Positions 1 through 6,343 of a stretch of DNA of 10,601 nt are shown one piece after another. Position 1 is the first letter of the stretch, and each line of letters starts with the position of its first letter. The position numbers and the translations under genes are program-made. The DNA comes from Clostridiales bacterium. GTDB taxonomy: Bacteria; Bacillota; Clostridia; Oscillospirales; Ruminococcaceae. Under the pieces are notes generated by a model. The model saw nothing but the letters and a program-made list of their open reading frames with translations, did no database searches and had not been told where the DNA came from. The DNA lies in NCBI GenBank assembly GCA_012523875.1, contig JAAYSW010000121.1:1-10601 (forward strand), given 5' to 3'.

Positions 1-607
1 GATATATTCAAACTGTGGCTTTATGGGTATCCCACTTGTAAATGCGTTGTTCGGCTCGGAGGGAGTTTTCTATTTAACAGCATTTCTAACTGTTTTTAAT
101 CTATTGATATGGACACATGGTATTATACAGATTTCAGGGGTAAGAAGTTTAAATTCACTTAAAAAGGCATTACTATCCCCCTCAATCATATCAATTGCAA
201 TAGGTATGATATTTTTTCTAGCAAGAATTTCATTGCCTAATATAGTGTATCAATCACTTGATTATGTAGCTATGATGAACACTCCTCTAGCAATGCTTGT
301 TGCGGGTGCAACGATAGCTGAAACGAATGTTTTAAATGCATTTAAGAATATTAGAATATACTGGATTACATTAATAAAACTGGCAATTATACCGTTGATA
401 TTGTTGGCGATATTCAGGTTTATTTCTGTTGAAGATACAGTGAAACTTACGGTGATAACAGCAATGTCAGCTCCTACTGCGACAATGTGTACACTTTTTT
501 GCTTGCGTTATGATAAAAACTCAAAGTATGCATCAGAAATATTTGCAGTAACAACGTTGATTTCAACAGCGACGCTACCGTTGGTGATTTGGCTTGCAGA
601 GTTGTAG
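1..607 (+). CDS. AEC-family (auxin efflux carrier-type) permease, 5'-truncated by the window
   Basis: Integral-membrane transporter of the AEC family, which moves small organic acids or related solutes across the cytoplasmic membrane; the substrate cannot be read from sequence. The frame is open from base 2, upstream of the internal ATG at 23, and reads IYSNCGFMGIPL. That Asn-x-Gly-x-x-Gly-x-Pro stretch is a conserved AEC feature lying inside the protein, so the ATG at 23 is internal and the real start is outside the window. About 201 residues remain, against roughly 300 for the family. They contain several hydrophobic segments and the typical C-terminal block with APTATM, a short polar turn (YDKNSKYASE) and a final membrane helix ending at LAEL. 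The stop is TAG at 605-607. No neighbour suggests a substrate. Family call confident; function open. Confidence 0.85.
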   Translation, partial: IYSNCGFMGIPLVNALFGSEGVFYLTAFLTVFNLLIWTHGIIQISGVRSLNSLKKALLSPSIISIAIGMIFFLARISLPNIVYQSLDYVAMMNTPLAMLVAGATIAETNVLNAFKNIRIYWITLIKLAIIPLILLAIFRFISVEDTVKLTVITAMSAPTATMCTLFCLRYDKNSKYASEIFAVTTLISTATLPLVIWLAEL

Positions 608-660
608 GGGAGCCTATCGGCTTATGGGGCTACTCGCCCCAATCCCCTCGCCATTTTTTG
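606..660 (+). terminator. GC-rich three-way-junction hairpin with T6 tract after the permease gene
   Basis: An outer stem AGGGGA (606-611) pairs with TCCCCT (643-648). Inside it sit two hairpins: GCC/GGC (612-621, loop TATC) and TGGGGC/GCCCCA (625-641, loop TACTC). ATTTTTT follows at 653-659, and those Ts can also pair with AAAAAATTGG at 661-670. The outer stem overlaps the permease stop codon. It probably ends permease transcription, although the distance from stem to T-run (about 5 nt after the outer stem) and the branched fold are not those of a classic simple terminator. Its high GC in an AT-rich setting suggests it may also be a copy of a dispersed intergenic repeat (inference). Confidence 0.5.
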
Positions 661-737
661 AAAAAATTGGATTAAAAACTTTTAGTGTACATTCTGTATG
701 GATTTATTTAAAGTAAGCCAATTTAACGTAATAATTT

Positions 738-746
738 TGATATACA
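738..746 (+). promoter_or_regulatory. Possible extended -10 promoter for the MGMT-ABC pair
   Basis: TGA followed by TATACA matches an extended -10 element (TGn plus a TATAAT-like hexamer). No good -35 hexamer is present at 16-18 nt upstream. It is the best promoter-like sequence in the 608-840 gap and would give a leader of about 90 nt holding three hairpins. Confidence 0.3.
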
Positions 747-763
747 AACATAAAAGTTTTTGC

Positions 764-822
764 TTAAGCTTTTTTCAAAAAGCTTAGCGGAGTTTGAGGC
801 GGCAGCCTCATGCCGTAAGGCA
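764..822 (+). repeat. Cluster of three hairpins just upstream of the MGMT ribosome-binding site
   Basis: Three consecutive perfect inverted repeats. TAAGCTTTTT (765-774) pairs with AAAAAGCTTA (777-786), with only TC between the arms. TGAGGC (795-800) pairs with GCCTCA (805-810), loop GGCA. TGCC (811-814) pairs with GGCA (819-822), loop GTAA. The block ends four bases before the AAGGAGG ribosome-binding site at 826-832. The GC-rich pair contrasts with the surrounding AT-rich DNA and resembles a palindromic intergenic repeat unit. It is not a typical terminator because no T-run follows. Repeat status is inferred, since only one copy is seen here. Confidence 0.5.
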
Positions 823-840
823 AAAAAGGAGGGTGAAAGC

Positions 841-1167
841 ATGGGAAAGAACACATTTGAGTTAATATATGAAGAAGTTAAGAAGATACCGAGGGGAAAA
901 GTTGCTACCTATGGTCAGATTGCAACGAACATAGGAAACAGGCGATGGTCGCAAGTTGTTGGTTTTGCACTACATTCTAATCCAGATCCTAAGACGATAC
1001 CTTGTCATAGGGTAGTGAATAGGTTTGGGGAAACTTCGGGGTCATTTGCATTTGGTGGTGGGGATAGGCAACGGGAACTTTTAGAATCAGAGGGGGTCGA
1101 GTTTACGTTAGATGGAAAGGTTAACATGGGAAAATTCATGTGGGATGGTTTATACAAGGAGGAGTAA
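841..1167 (+). CDS. Short MGMT-family protein (methylated-DNA cysteine methyltransferase domain only)
   Basis: A 108-residue protein consisting only of the C-terminal DNA-binding/active-site domain of O6-alkylguanine-DNA alkyltransferases, the size of an alkyltransferase-like (ATL) protein. It has RGKVATYGQIA (18-28) for the helix-turn-helix, the recognition-helix region RRWSQVVGFALH (34-45), the active-site motif PCHRVVN with Cys55, and GGGDRQRELLESEG (72-85). Typical ATL proteins have Trp at the Cys55 position, so this one keeps the alkyl-acceptor cysteine. At the usual arginine-finger position (RxVG in relatives) it reads QVVG, that is Gln38. The start at 841 is fixed by AAGGAGG at 826-832; an upstream TTG at 760 would add 27 residues encoded by the hairpin cluster and is rejected. 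The stop directly abuts the ABC exporter start, implying translational coupling. Likely role: repair or flagging of alkylated guanine; whether it transfers alkyl groups is unproven. Confidence 0.88.
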   Translation: MGKNTFELIYEEVKKIPRGKVATYGQIATNIGNRRWSQVVGFALHSNPDPKTIPCHRVVNRFGETSGSFAFGGGDRQRELLESEGVEFTLDGKVNMGKFMWDGLYKEE

Positions 1168-2925
1168 ATGAAAGTTAAAACTGGAGCATTAGAATCAGGG
1201 TTTTTCAGGCGTTTTTTACATTACTACAAGCCCTATATTTCGATATTAATAATAGATTTACTATGTGCTGGATTATCGACAGTGTGCGAGATGGCATTTC
1301 CATTAATAGTAAGATACATTACTAATCAGGTTATGTCTGAAAGCTCAACACTTTTAATGTCAACAGTAATAAAAATTGGTGTAATATATTTATTTTTACG
1401 ACTTGTTGATACGGTGGTAAACTACTACATGGCTTATATTGGTCATGTGATGGGTGCAAGAATTGAAACGGATATGAGGAAGGATTTATTTGGGCATCTC
1501 CAAAGGCTACCGTTCTCATTTTATGATGATGTAAAAGTCGGGGATATTATGTCAAGGGTTACTAATGATTTATTTGATGTAACAGAGTTTTCGCATCATT
1601 GTCCAGAGGAATACTTCATCGCAGCTGTTAAAATACTGGGGGCATTTGTAATTCTAGGCAATATTAATTTAACTTTAACATTGATTATATTCGCTTTGCT
1701 ACCGTTAATGCTTTTATCAGCGATTTTATTCCGTAAGAAAATGAGGGAGGCATTTAAAAAATCAAGAGTACAAATTGGTGAGCTTAATGCAGGACTTGAG
1801 GATAATCTGCTTGGTATTAGGGTTGTTAAATCCTTTGCAAATGAGGACATCGAAAACAGACGCTTTAATGAGGGGAATCAGAAATTCCTTGAAATAAAAA
1901 AAGAAGTATATAAATACATGGGCAGATTTCAGGCTGGAACAAGGTTTTTTGATGGAATTATGTATATAGCCGTGATAGTAATTGGTGCTATTTTCATAAT
2001 AAAGGGTCAAATTAATTCAGCCGATTTTGTTGCATTCTTGCTATATATTAGTACATTATTATCATCAGTAAGAAAGATTGTTGAATATACTGAACAATTC
2101 CAAAGAGGAATTACAGGCATAGAAAGATTTTATGAGATAATGGATATACCTATTGATATTTATGATAGGGCAGATGCAATAGACCTTGAAAATCTAAGGG
2201 GAGATATTGTATTTAAAGATGTTAGCTTTTCCTATGTGGATGGTATGGATAATGTCTTGACGAATATAAATATTGATGTAAAAAAAGGTGAAAGCATCGC
2301 TATTGTCGGGCCATCTGGAGGGGGAAAAACAACACTATGTAGCCTTATACCAAGGTTTTATGACATTACAGAGGGTGAAATAAATATTGATGGAATCAAT
2401 ATAAAAGATATTACCCTTAAATCACTTAGGACTAATGTTGGTGTTGTTCAACAGGATGTATATCTTTTCAGTGGTACTGTTTTTGATAATATTTCTTATG
2501 GTAAGCTTGATGCAACAAGGGAAGAAGTTATTGAAGCTGCAAAGCTTGCAGGTGCTGATGAGTTTATAACAATGCTACCAAACGGTTATGATACTTATGT
2601 TGGTGAGCGTGGAGTTAAGCTTTCTGGAGGACAAAAACAACGAATCTCAATTGCTAGGCTGTTTCTAAAAAATCCACCAATACTTATTCTTGATGAGGCA
2701 ACTTCAGCACTTGATAATGAAAGCGAAATGCTTGTACAGGAATCGCTCGAAAGGCTTTCAAAGGATAGAACAACATTTACTATTGCACATAGGCTTACGA
2801 CGATAAGGAATGCAAGTAAGATTTTAGTGCTTACGGAAGATGGGATAATTGAATCTGGCTCGCATAGTGAGTTAATGGAGCTAAATGGTGAATATAGAAA
2901 GCTTTATAAACTTTATGAAGGTTAG
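1168..2925 (+). CDS. ABC exporter half-transporter, membrane plus ATPase domains (multidrug/lipid type)
   Basis: A 585-residue type I ABC exporter (MsbA/MdlB/Sav1866-like) that uses ATP to push drugs, lipids or peptides outward across the cytoplasmic membrane. The N-terminal ~300 residues carry six predicted membrane helices (about 17-45, 62-92, 145-190 as a pair, and 255-300 as a pair). The ATPase domain follows: Walker A GPSGGGKTT (381-389), Q-loop region VVQQDVYLFSGT, signature LSGGQ (485-489), Walker B ILILDE (505-510, catalytic Glu510), D-loop SALD, and the switch histidine His541 in TIAHR. All nucleotide-binding motifs are canonical, so a homodimer would work; no partner half-transporter gene is adjacent. 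The ATG follows the MGMT stop with no gap, and AAGGAGGAG (1156-1164) lies in the end of that gene, so the two are translationally coupled. No clear terminator follows. Substrate unknown. Confidence 0.93.
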   Translation: MKVKTGALESGFFRRFLHYYKPYISILIIDLLCAGLSTVCEMAFPLIVRYITNQVMSESSTLLMSTVIKIGVIYLFLRLVDTVVNYYMAYIGHVMGARIETDMRKDLFGHLQRLPFSFYDDVKVGDIMSRVTNDLFDVTEFSHHCPEEYFIAAVKILGAFVILGNINLTLTLIIFALLPLMLLSAILFRKKMREAFKKSRVQIGELNAGLEDNLLGIRVVKSFANEDIENRRFNEGNQKFLEIKKEVYKYMGRFQAGTRFFDGIMYIAVIVIGAIFIIKGQINSADFVAFLLYISTLLSSVRKIVEYTEQFQRGITGIERFYEIMDIPIDIYDRADAIDLENLRGDIVFKDVSFSYVDGMDNVLTNINIDVKKGESIAIVGPSGGGKTTLCSLIPRFYDITEGEINIDGINIKDITLKSLRTNVGVVQQDVYLFSGTVFDNISYGKLDATREEVIEAAKLAGADEFITMLPNGYDTYVGERGVKLSGGQKQRISIARLFLKNPPILILDEATSALDNESEMLVQESLERLSKDRTTFTIAHRLTTIRNASKILVLTEDGIIESGSHSELMELNGEYRKLYKLYEG

Positions 2926-2964
2926 AACAGGTTTGCATATAATTAAAAAATATTCATAAAACAC

Positions 2965-2993
2965 TTGCAAGAAAAATGGAATTATAGTATTAT
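2965..2993 (+). promoter_or_regulatory. Sigma-A-type promoter for the aspartate aminotransferase gene
   Basis: TTGCAA (2965-2970), a 17-nt spacer, then TATTAT (2988-2993). This gives a predicted start near 3000 and a leader of about 55 nt before the chosen ATG at 3056. It means the aminotransferase can be transcribed independently of the exporter gene. Confidence 0.6.
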
Positions 2994-3055
2994 ATTATAG
3001 ACACTATTATGAGGAAATTAGTTTTATTATGTATATAAGTATATTGGAGGATTTT

Positions 3056-4333
3056 ATGAGATTGAGGAGTATGCAGAAAAGTGATTTGCAGGCATTTAGG
3101 GATGAAAGCCAAAGGCAGTATGATGAGTTTAAGGCAAGAGGTTTGAAACTTGATATGTCAAGGGGTAAGCCATCATCTGAGCAACTTGATTTAAGTATGC
3201 CTATGCTAAGCGTTGTTGGCGAAAATGATAATATGAACGCTGAAAATGGCTTTGATTGTCGTAACTATGGTTTGCTTGATGGTATCCCTGAAGCTAAGAA
3301 AATGCTTGGCGATATGTTGGGTGTAGCAACAGATGAGGTTATTGTTTTTGGTAACTCAAGCTTAAATATTATGTATTACATGGTATCGAATGCTATGATA
3401 CATGGTGTTTTAGGAAATCCAGCCTGGTGCAAAAGTGATAAGGTTAAGTTTTTATGTCCTGCCCCAGGATATGATAGGCATTTTGCAATATGTGAACATT
3501 TTGGTATAGAAATGATTACAATACCTATGCTTTCAACGGGACCTGATATGGATATGGTTGAAAAGCTTGTTGCTGAAGATGACGCAATAAAGGGGATTTG
3601 GTGCGTTCCTCAATATTCAAATCCTGATGGTATAGTTTATTCTGATGAAACTATAAAGCGTTTTGCAATGTTAAAACCGAAGGCAAAAGATTTTAGAATA
3701 TTTTGGGATAATGCATATTGTATTCATCATCTTGTTGATAATCCAAAGGTGATTTTAAATATTTTAGATGAGTGTAGGAAAGCAGGAAATGAAGATATGG
3801 TTTATATTTTCTGCTCAACTTCTAAAGTATCATTCTCTGGTTCGGGGATTGCGGCATTTGGTAGTAGTAATGCGAATGTTGCGAGTATACTTAAATCCTT
3901 ATCAATTAGCACTATTGGTTATGATAAGATTAATCAATTGCGTCATGTTAAATTTTATAAAGACTTCGAGGGCATGTGCAAGCATATGGATAAGCATAAG
4001 GCTATTCTTGTTCCAAAGTTTAAGACTGTTTTAGATATGCTTGAAAGAGAAATAAAACCACTTGGAATAGGGGAATGGTTTGCTCCAGATGGTGGCTATT
4101 TTATCTCATTTAATACAATGAGTGGTTGTGCTAAGCGTGTAGTAGAGCTTTGTAAGGAATCAGGGGTTGTTCTAACTCCTGCGGGTGCAACATATCCATA
4201 TGGGAAAGATCCAGATGATAAGAATATTCGTATAGCACCAACATTCCCACCTGTTGAGGAATTACAAGTTGCTATGGAGCTTTTCTGTATTTGTGTAAAG
4301 CTTGCAACTGCTGAAAAATTATTGGCTGAATAA
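3056..4333 (+). CDS. Aspartate aminotransferase, Rv3722c-like subgroup Ic (Aminotran_MocR/Asp_aminotransf family)
   Basis: A 425-residue PLP-dependent fold-type I aminotransferase. The N-terminal LDMSRGKPSSEQLDLS stretch is characteristic of the family that includes Mycobacterium tuberculosis Rv3722c and Corynebacterium AspT, which interconvert aspartate + 2-oxoglutarate and oxaloacetate + glutamate in the cytoplasm. Visible cofactor and substrate residues: Asn189 (YSNPDG), Asp218 (FWDNAY, PLP ring nitrogen), Lys257 (STSKVSFSGSG, Schiff base) and Arg392 (IRIAPTFPP, substrate carboxylate). GGAGG at 3046-3050 sits 5 nt before the ATG at 3056; an in-frame ATG at 3029 lacks such a site and is rejected. 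The gene has its own promoter and is followed by a strong terminator. Its product, L-aspartate, is the substrate of NadB encoded next on the same strand, a suggestive but separately transcribed neighbour. The family is clear; aspartate preference is inferred from characterised relatives. Confidence 0.88.
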   Translation: MRLRSMQKSDLQAFRDESQRQYDEFKARGLKLDMSRGKPSSEQLDLSMPMLSVVGENDNMNAENGFDCRNYGLLDGIPEAKKMLGDMLGVATDEVIVFGNSSLNIMYYMVSNAMIHGVLGNPAWCKSDKVKFLCPAPGYDRHFAICEHFGIEMITIPMLSTGPDMDMVEKLVAEDDAIKGIWCVPQYSNPDGIVYSDETIKRFAMLKPKAKDFRIFWDNAYCIHHLVDNPKVILNILDECRKAGNEDMVYIFCSTSKVSFSGSGIAAFGSSNANVASILKSLSISTIGYDKINQLRHVKFYKDFEGMCKHMDKHKAILVPKFKTVLDMLEREIKPLGIGEWFAPDGGYFISFNTMSGCAKRVVELCKESGVVLTPAGATYPYGKDPDDKNIRIAPTFPPVEELQVAMELFCICVKLATAEKLLAE

Positions 4334-4349
4334 TAAAATATATAATTGC

Positions 4350-4391
4350 CGCCCTAATATAAAGTTTTCATGCTTTATATTAGGGCGTTTT
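4350..4391 (+). terminator. Strong intrinsic terminator after the aminotransferase gene
   Basis: A perfect 15-bp stem (CGCCCTAATATAAAG at 4350-4364 with its complement at 4373-4387) closes an 8-nt loop and is followed by TTTT at 4388-4391. It starts 17 nt after the aminotransferase stop. The T-run is short but the stem is long. On the opposite strand it could also stop transcription entering from the cellulase remnant. Confidence 0.82.
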
Positions 4392-4418
4392 GTAAAGCTT
4401 ATAATTAAGTTATTAATA

Positions 4419-4661
4419 TCAATAATCAGAAAGAGTGATAACATTTTTACCGAGCGGTATTTCATGGTCAAGACAGATGAATTTACCATCCTTTTGCCAT
4501 AGAACTTCCTTTACGAACTCATATTTTTCGGTATCCCATGTGGTAAAGTCATCAAGCACAAGTCCACCTGTATCACCAGAATTAGCATTAAATCACCAGA
4601 AGGTGTGGTGTAATTTATTTTCATCTATAAATTTCTCCATTTCATAGTAATTTGATTTCAT
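4419..4661 (-). pseudogene. Broken 3' end of a GH5 endoglucanase (cellulase) gene
   Basis: Read on the minus strand, one frame of 81 codons runs from an ATG at 4661 to TGA at 4419-4421, interrupted by a TGA at codon 23 (4593-4595). Around that stop it reads HHTFW-stop-FNANSGDTGG, then LVLDDFTTWDTEKYEFV and, near the end, FICLDHEIPLGKN. The TFWxxNxNSGDTGGxxxDDW-like block is a hallmark of the C-terminal part of glycoside hydrolase family 5 cellulases, where relatives have Cys, Ser or Trp after TFW. The rest of the catalytic domain, including both catalytic glutamates, should lie upstream (above 4661) but is absent; an in-frame stop and then the nadB promoter occupy that DNA. No ribosome-binding site precedes the ATG. 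It is therefore a remnant and not an expressed gene. The frame is otherwise intact, suggesting recent loss. Family assignment rests on recalled motif similarity. Confidence 0.78.
4572..4601. repeat. Short direct repeat ATCACCAGAA flanking the cellulase nonsense codon
   Basis: ATCACCAGAA occurs at 4572-4581 and again at 4592-4601, offset by 20 nt. The second copy contains the premature stop (TCA on this strand); the first encodes the conserved NSGD residues. The repeat could have templated the mutation that made the stop, or it may be chance. Confidence 0.5.
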
Positions 4662-4726
4662 TTTATAATATTTTGTAGCATTTATCAAACAATATCTTTT
4701 TGATTATCAGAGTAGGTAAATAATGC

Positions 4727-4755
4727 TTGAAAAAAAGAAATATATATGATATACT
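4727..4755 (+). promoter_or_regulatory. Sigma-A promoter of the nadB-nadC operon
   Basis: TTGAAA (4727-4732), a 17-nt A/T-rich spacer, then TATACT (4750-4755); both hexamers are close to consensus. The predicted start is near 4762, giving a leader of about 115 nt before the nadB ATG. The leader contains a possible stem GTATTAT (4763-4769) with ATAATAC (4793-4799), and a small hairpin TTGAT-GGAAA-ATCAA (4816-4830). No known riboswitch was recognised. Confidence 0.7.
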
Positions 4756-4766
4756 TAAATAAGTAT
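4751..4766. promoter_or_regulatory. Inverted repeat over the nadB -10/start region, candidate repressor operator
   Basis: ATACTTA (4751-4757), two bases, TAAGTAT (4760-4766): perfect 7-bp arms. The repeat covers five bases of the -10 box and the predicted transcription start, where a bound dimeric repressor would block RNA polymerase. NAD-synthesis operons in Firmicutes are often controlled by NiaR, but I cannot confirm that this matches a NiaR site, and the A/T-rich sequence makes chance possible. Confidence 0.42.
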
Positions 4767-4878
4767 TATCAAAAGTAATTATTAGGGTATAAATAATACA
4801 AATCGATATTTTGGCTTGATGGAAAATCAATGGATACTAGCTTAATAAATATTATTATAGATTGAGGAATAAGTAATT

Positions 4879-6330
4879 ATGGCTAATAATTATGACGTGA
4901 TTATTGTAGGAAGCGGAGCTGCTGGACTTTATGCCACCATTAATTTACCTACTAAATTTAAAATATTATTAATTTCAAAGAGGGAATTAATTTTATGCAA
5001 TTCAGCATTGGCACAAGGCGGTATTGCTGGTGTTTATAATTCACCAGATGACGATATCCAGCTTCACCAAAATGATACACTTATCGCAGGAGGGTTTAAA
5101 AATAACCTTGAGGCAATTAGTGTACTTGTAAGTGAGGCAGCGGTTGATATTGAAAATATAATTAAATTGGGTGTAGAATTTGATAAAAATGATGATGGGA
5201 CAATACACCGAACACTTGAGGGAGGACATAGTAGAAATAGAATCTTCCACCATAAAGATGCAACAGGACATGAATTAGTTACAAAGTTATTGGATAATGT
5301 TGTAAGGCTTGAAAATGTCGATATCCTTGAGAATACCATGTTATGTAATATTAAAAAAACTTCAACTGGATTTTCAATAGATACAATCAGAGATGGTGAG
5401 CATATAAGCTATAACTCCCATTATACAATTCTTGCAACTGGTGGAATAGGTAGGGTTTATGAATATACAACTAATTCATCTATTGCAACGGGGGATGGTA
5501 TTACCTTTGCTTACGAAATTGGTGCAAAGATTAAAAATTTGAGCTTTGTACAATTCCATCCGACTGCTTTTAATAATAAACAAACTAGGGAATGCTTTTT
5601 GATATCTGAGGCAGTCCGTGGTGAGGGAGCATATCTTCTTAATAGTAATGGCGAAAGGTTTATGCAGGATTATGATGAAAGGCTTGAGCTTGCTCCTCGT
5701 GATGTGGTTTCACAAGCTATTATAAATGAAGAAAAAAGATTAGGTTCTAGCGATTTTTATCTTGATATATCACATAAGGATTCTGAATTTTTAAGAAACC
5801 GTTTCCCAATGATATATAAAAATCTACTAAAACAGGGCTTTGATTTGACAAAGGATAGGATTCCGATTTACCCTTGTCAACATTATCTAATGGGGGGGAT
5901 AAATGTTGATATAAATGCAAAAACTGAGATTGATGGCTTGTATGCAATTGGCGAATGTGCCCATACAGGCGTCCATGGTAATAATCGCCTCGCTAGTAAT
6001 TCATTGCTTGAAGCATTAGTCTTTGCTAGGCAAGCGGCTAACCACATTATATCAAGCACTGAATATAAGAGTGATGAATTTGAGGATTATGATTTCACAT
6101 ATCCAAAAACAAATGTGGTGATTCCAAAAGGAATAAGAACAGAAATAAGAAGAATAATGCAGAAGAGTTATTTTGTTATTCCTGATAAAAAGTCTGCTGT
6201 TGAAGGGTTTGAACGTATTCTTGAGATAAGGAAGATGCTCACGACGGGCGAGTATGTAATAAATGATGACTATATTGAGGCAAAATCACTTGCTACTATT
6301 GCATATTTAATATTAAAGGAAGTTATTTAA
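4879..6330 (+). CDS. nadB: L-aspartate oxidase
   Basis: FAD-dependent cytoplasmic enzyme that oxidises L-aspartate to iminoaspartate, the first step of de novo NAD synthesis. The 483-residue protein starts with the Rossmann FAD site VIIVGSGAAGLYA, then ALAQGGIAG and the HHKDATGHE stretch. It continues with ATGGIGRVYEYTT, QFHPT (His227), a capping domain with EAVRGEGAYL and APRDVV (Arg274), CQHYLMGGI (His335), and the second FAD motif EC.HTGVHGNNRLASNSLLEAL. These are the substrate-binding and catalytic landmarks of NadB and separate it from succinate dehydrogenase flavoproteins. It is about 55 residues shorter than E. coli NadB (540): the C-terminal helical region ends at LATIAYLILKEVI and the usual terminal RGxHYR-like segment is absent. 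GAGG (4864-4867) precedes the ATG by 11 nt. It has its own promoter. nadC follows directly; nadA, often first in such operons, is not here. Confidence 0.95.
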   Translation: MANNYDVIIVGSGAAGLYATINLPTKFKILLISKRELILCNSALAQGGIAGVYNSPDDDIQLHQNDTLIAGGFKNNLEAISVLVSEAAVDIENIIKLGVEFDKNDDGTIHRTLEGGHSRNRIFHHKDATGHELVTKLLDNVVRLENVDILENTMLCNIKKTSTGFSIDTIRDGEHISYNSHYTILATGGIGRVYEYTTNSSIATGDGITFAYEIGAKIKNLSFVQFHPTAFNNKQTRECFLISEAVRGEGAYLLNSNGERFMQDYDERLELAPRDVVSQAIINEEKRLGSSDFYLDISHKDSEFLRNRFPMIYKNLLKQGFDLTKDRIPIYPCQHYLMGGINVDINAKTEIDGLYAIGECAHTGVHGNNRLASNSLLEALVFARQAANHIISSTEYKSDEFEDYDFTYPKTNVVIPKGIRTEIRRIMQKSYFVIPDKKSAVEGFERILEIRKMLTTGEYVINDDYIEAKSLATIAYLILKEVI

Positions 6331-6343
6331 AAGGAGTTCTAAT

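Noticed and set aside
760..840. N-terminal extension of the MGMT protein from a TTG at 760
   Set aside because: It would be encoded by the hairpin cluster, has no ribosome-binding site, and a strong AAGGAGG lies just before the ATG at 841.
3029..3055. Upstream ATG for the aspartate aminotransferase
   Set aside because: No ribosome-binding site precedes it, whereas GGAGG stands 5 nt before the ATG at 3056, within the region this longer form would translate.
4593..4595. In-frame TGA read as selenocysteine, or TGA as tryptophan
   Set aside because: Cys-to-TGA does resemble a Sec site, but the residue has no redox role in GH5, most of the gene is missing, no ribosome-binding site exists, and other genes here use TGG for Trp.
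4302..4647. Plus-strand frames of 66-70 codons across the terminator and cellulase remnant
   Set aside because: They are antisense to, or overlap, features with clear motifs and have no family resemblance or ribosome-binding site.
4756..4878. Riboswitch in the nadB leader
   Set aside because: Only short A/T-rich stems are visible and no conserved core of a known NAD-sensing or other riboswitch could be recognised.
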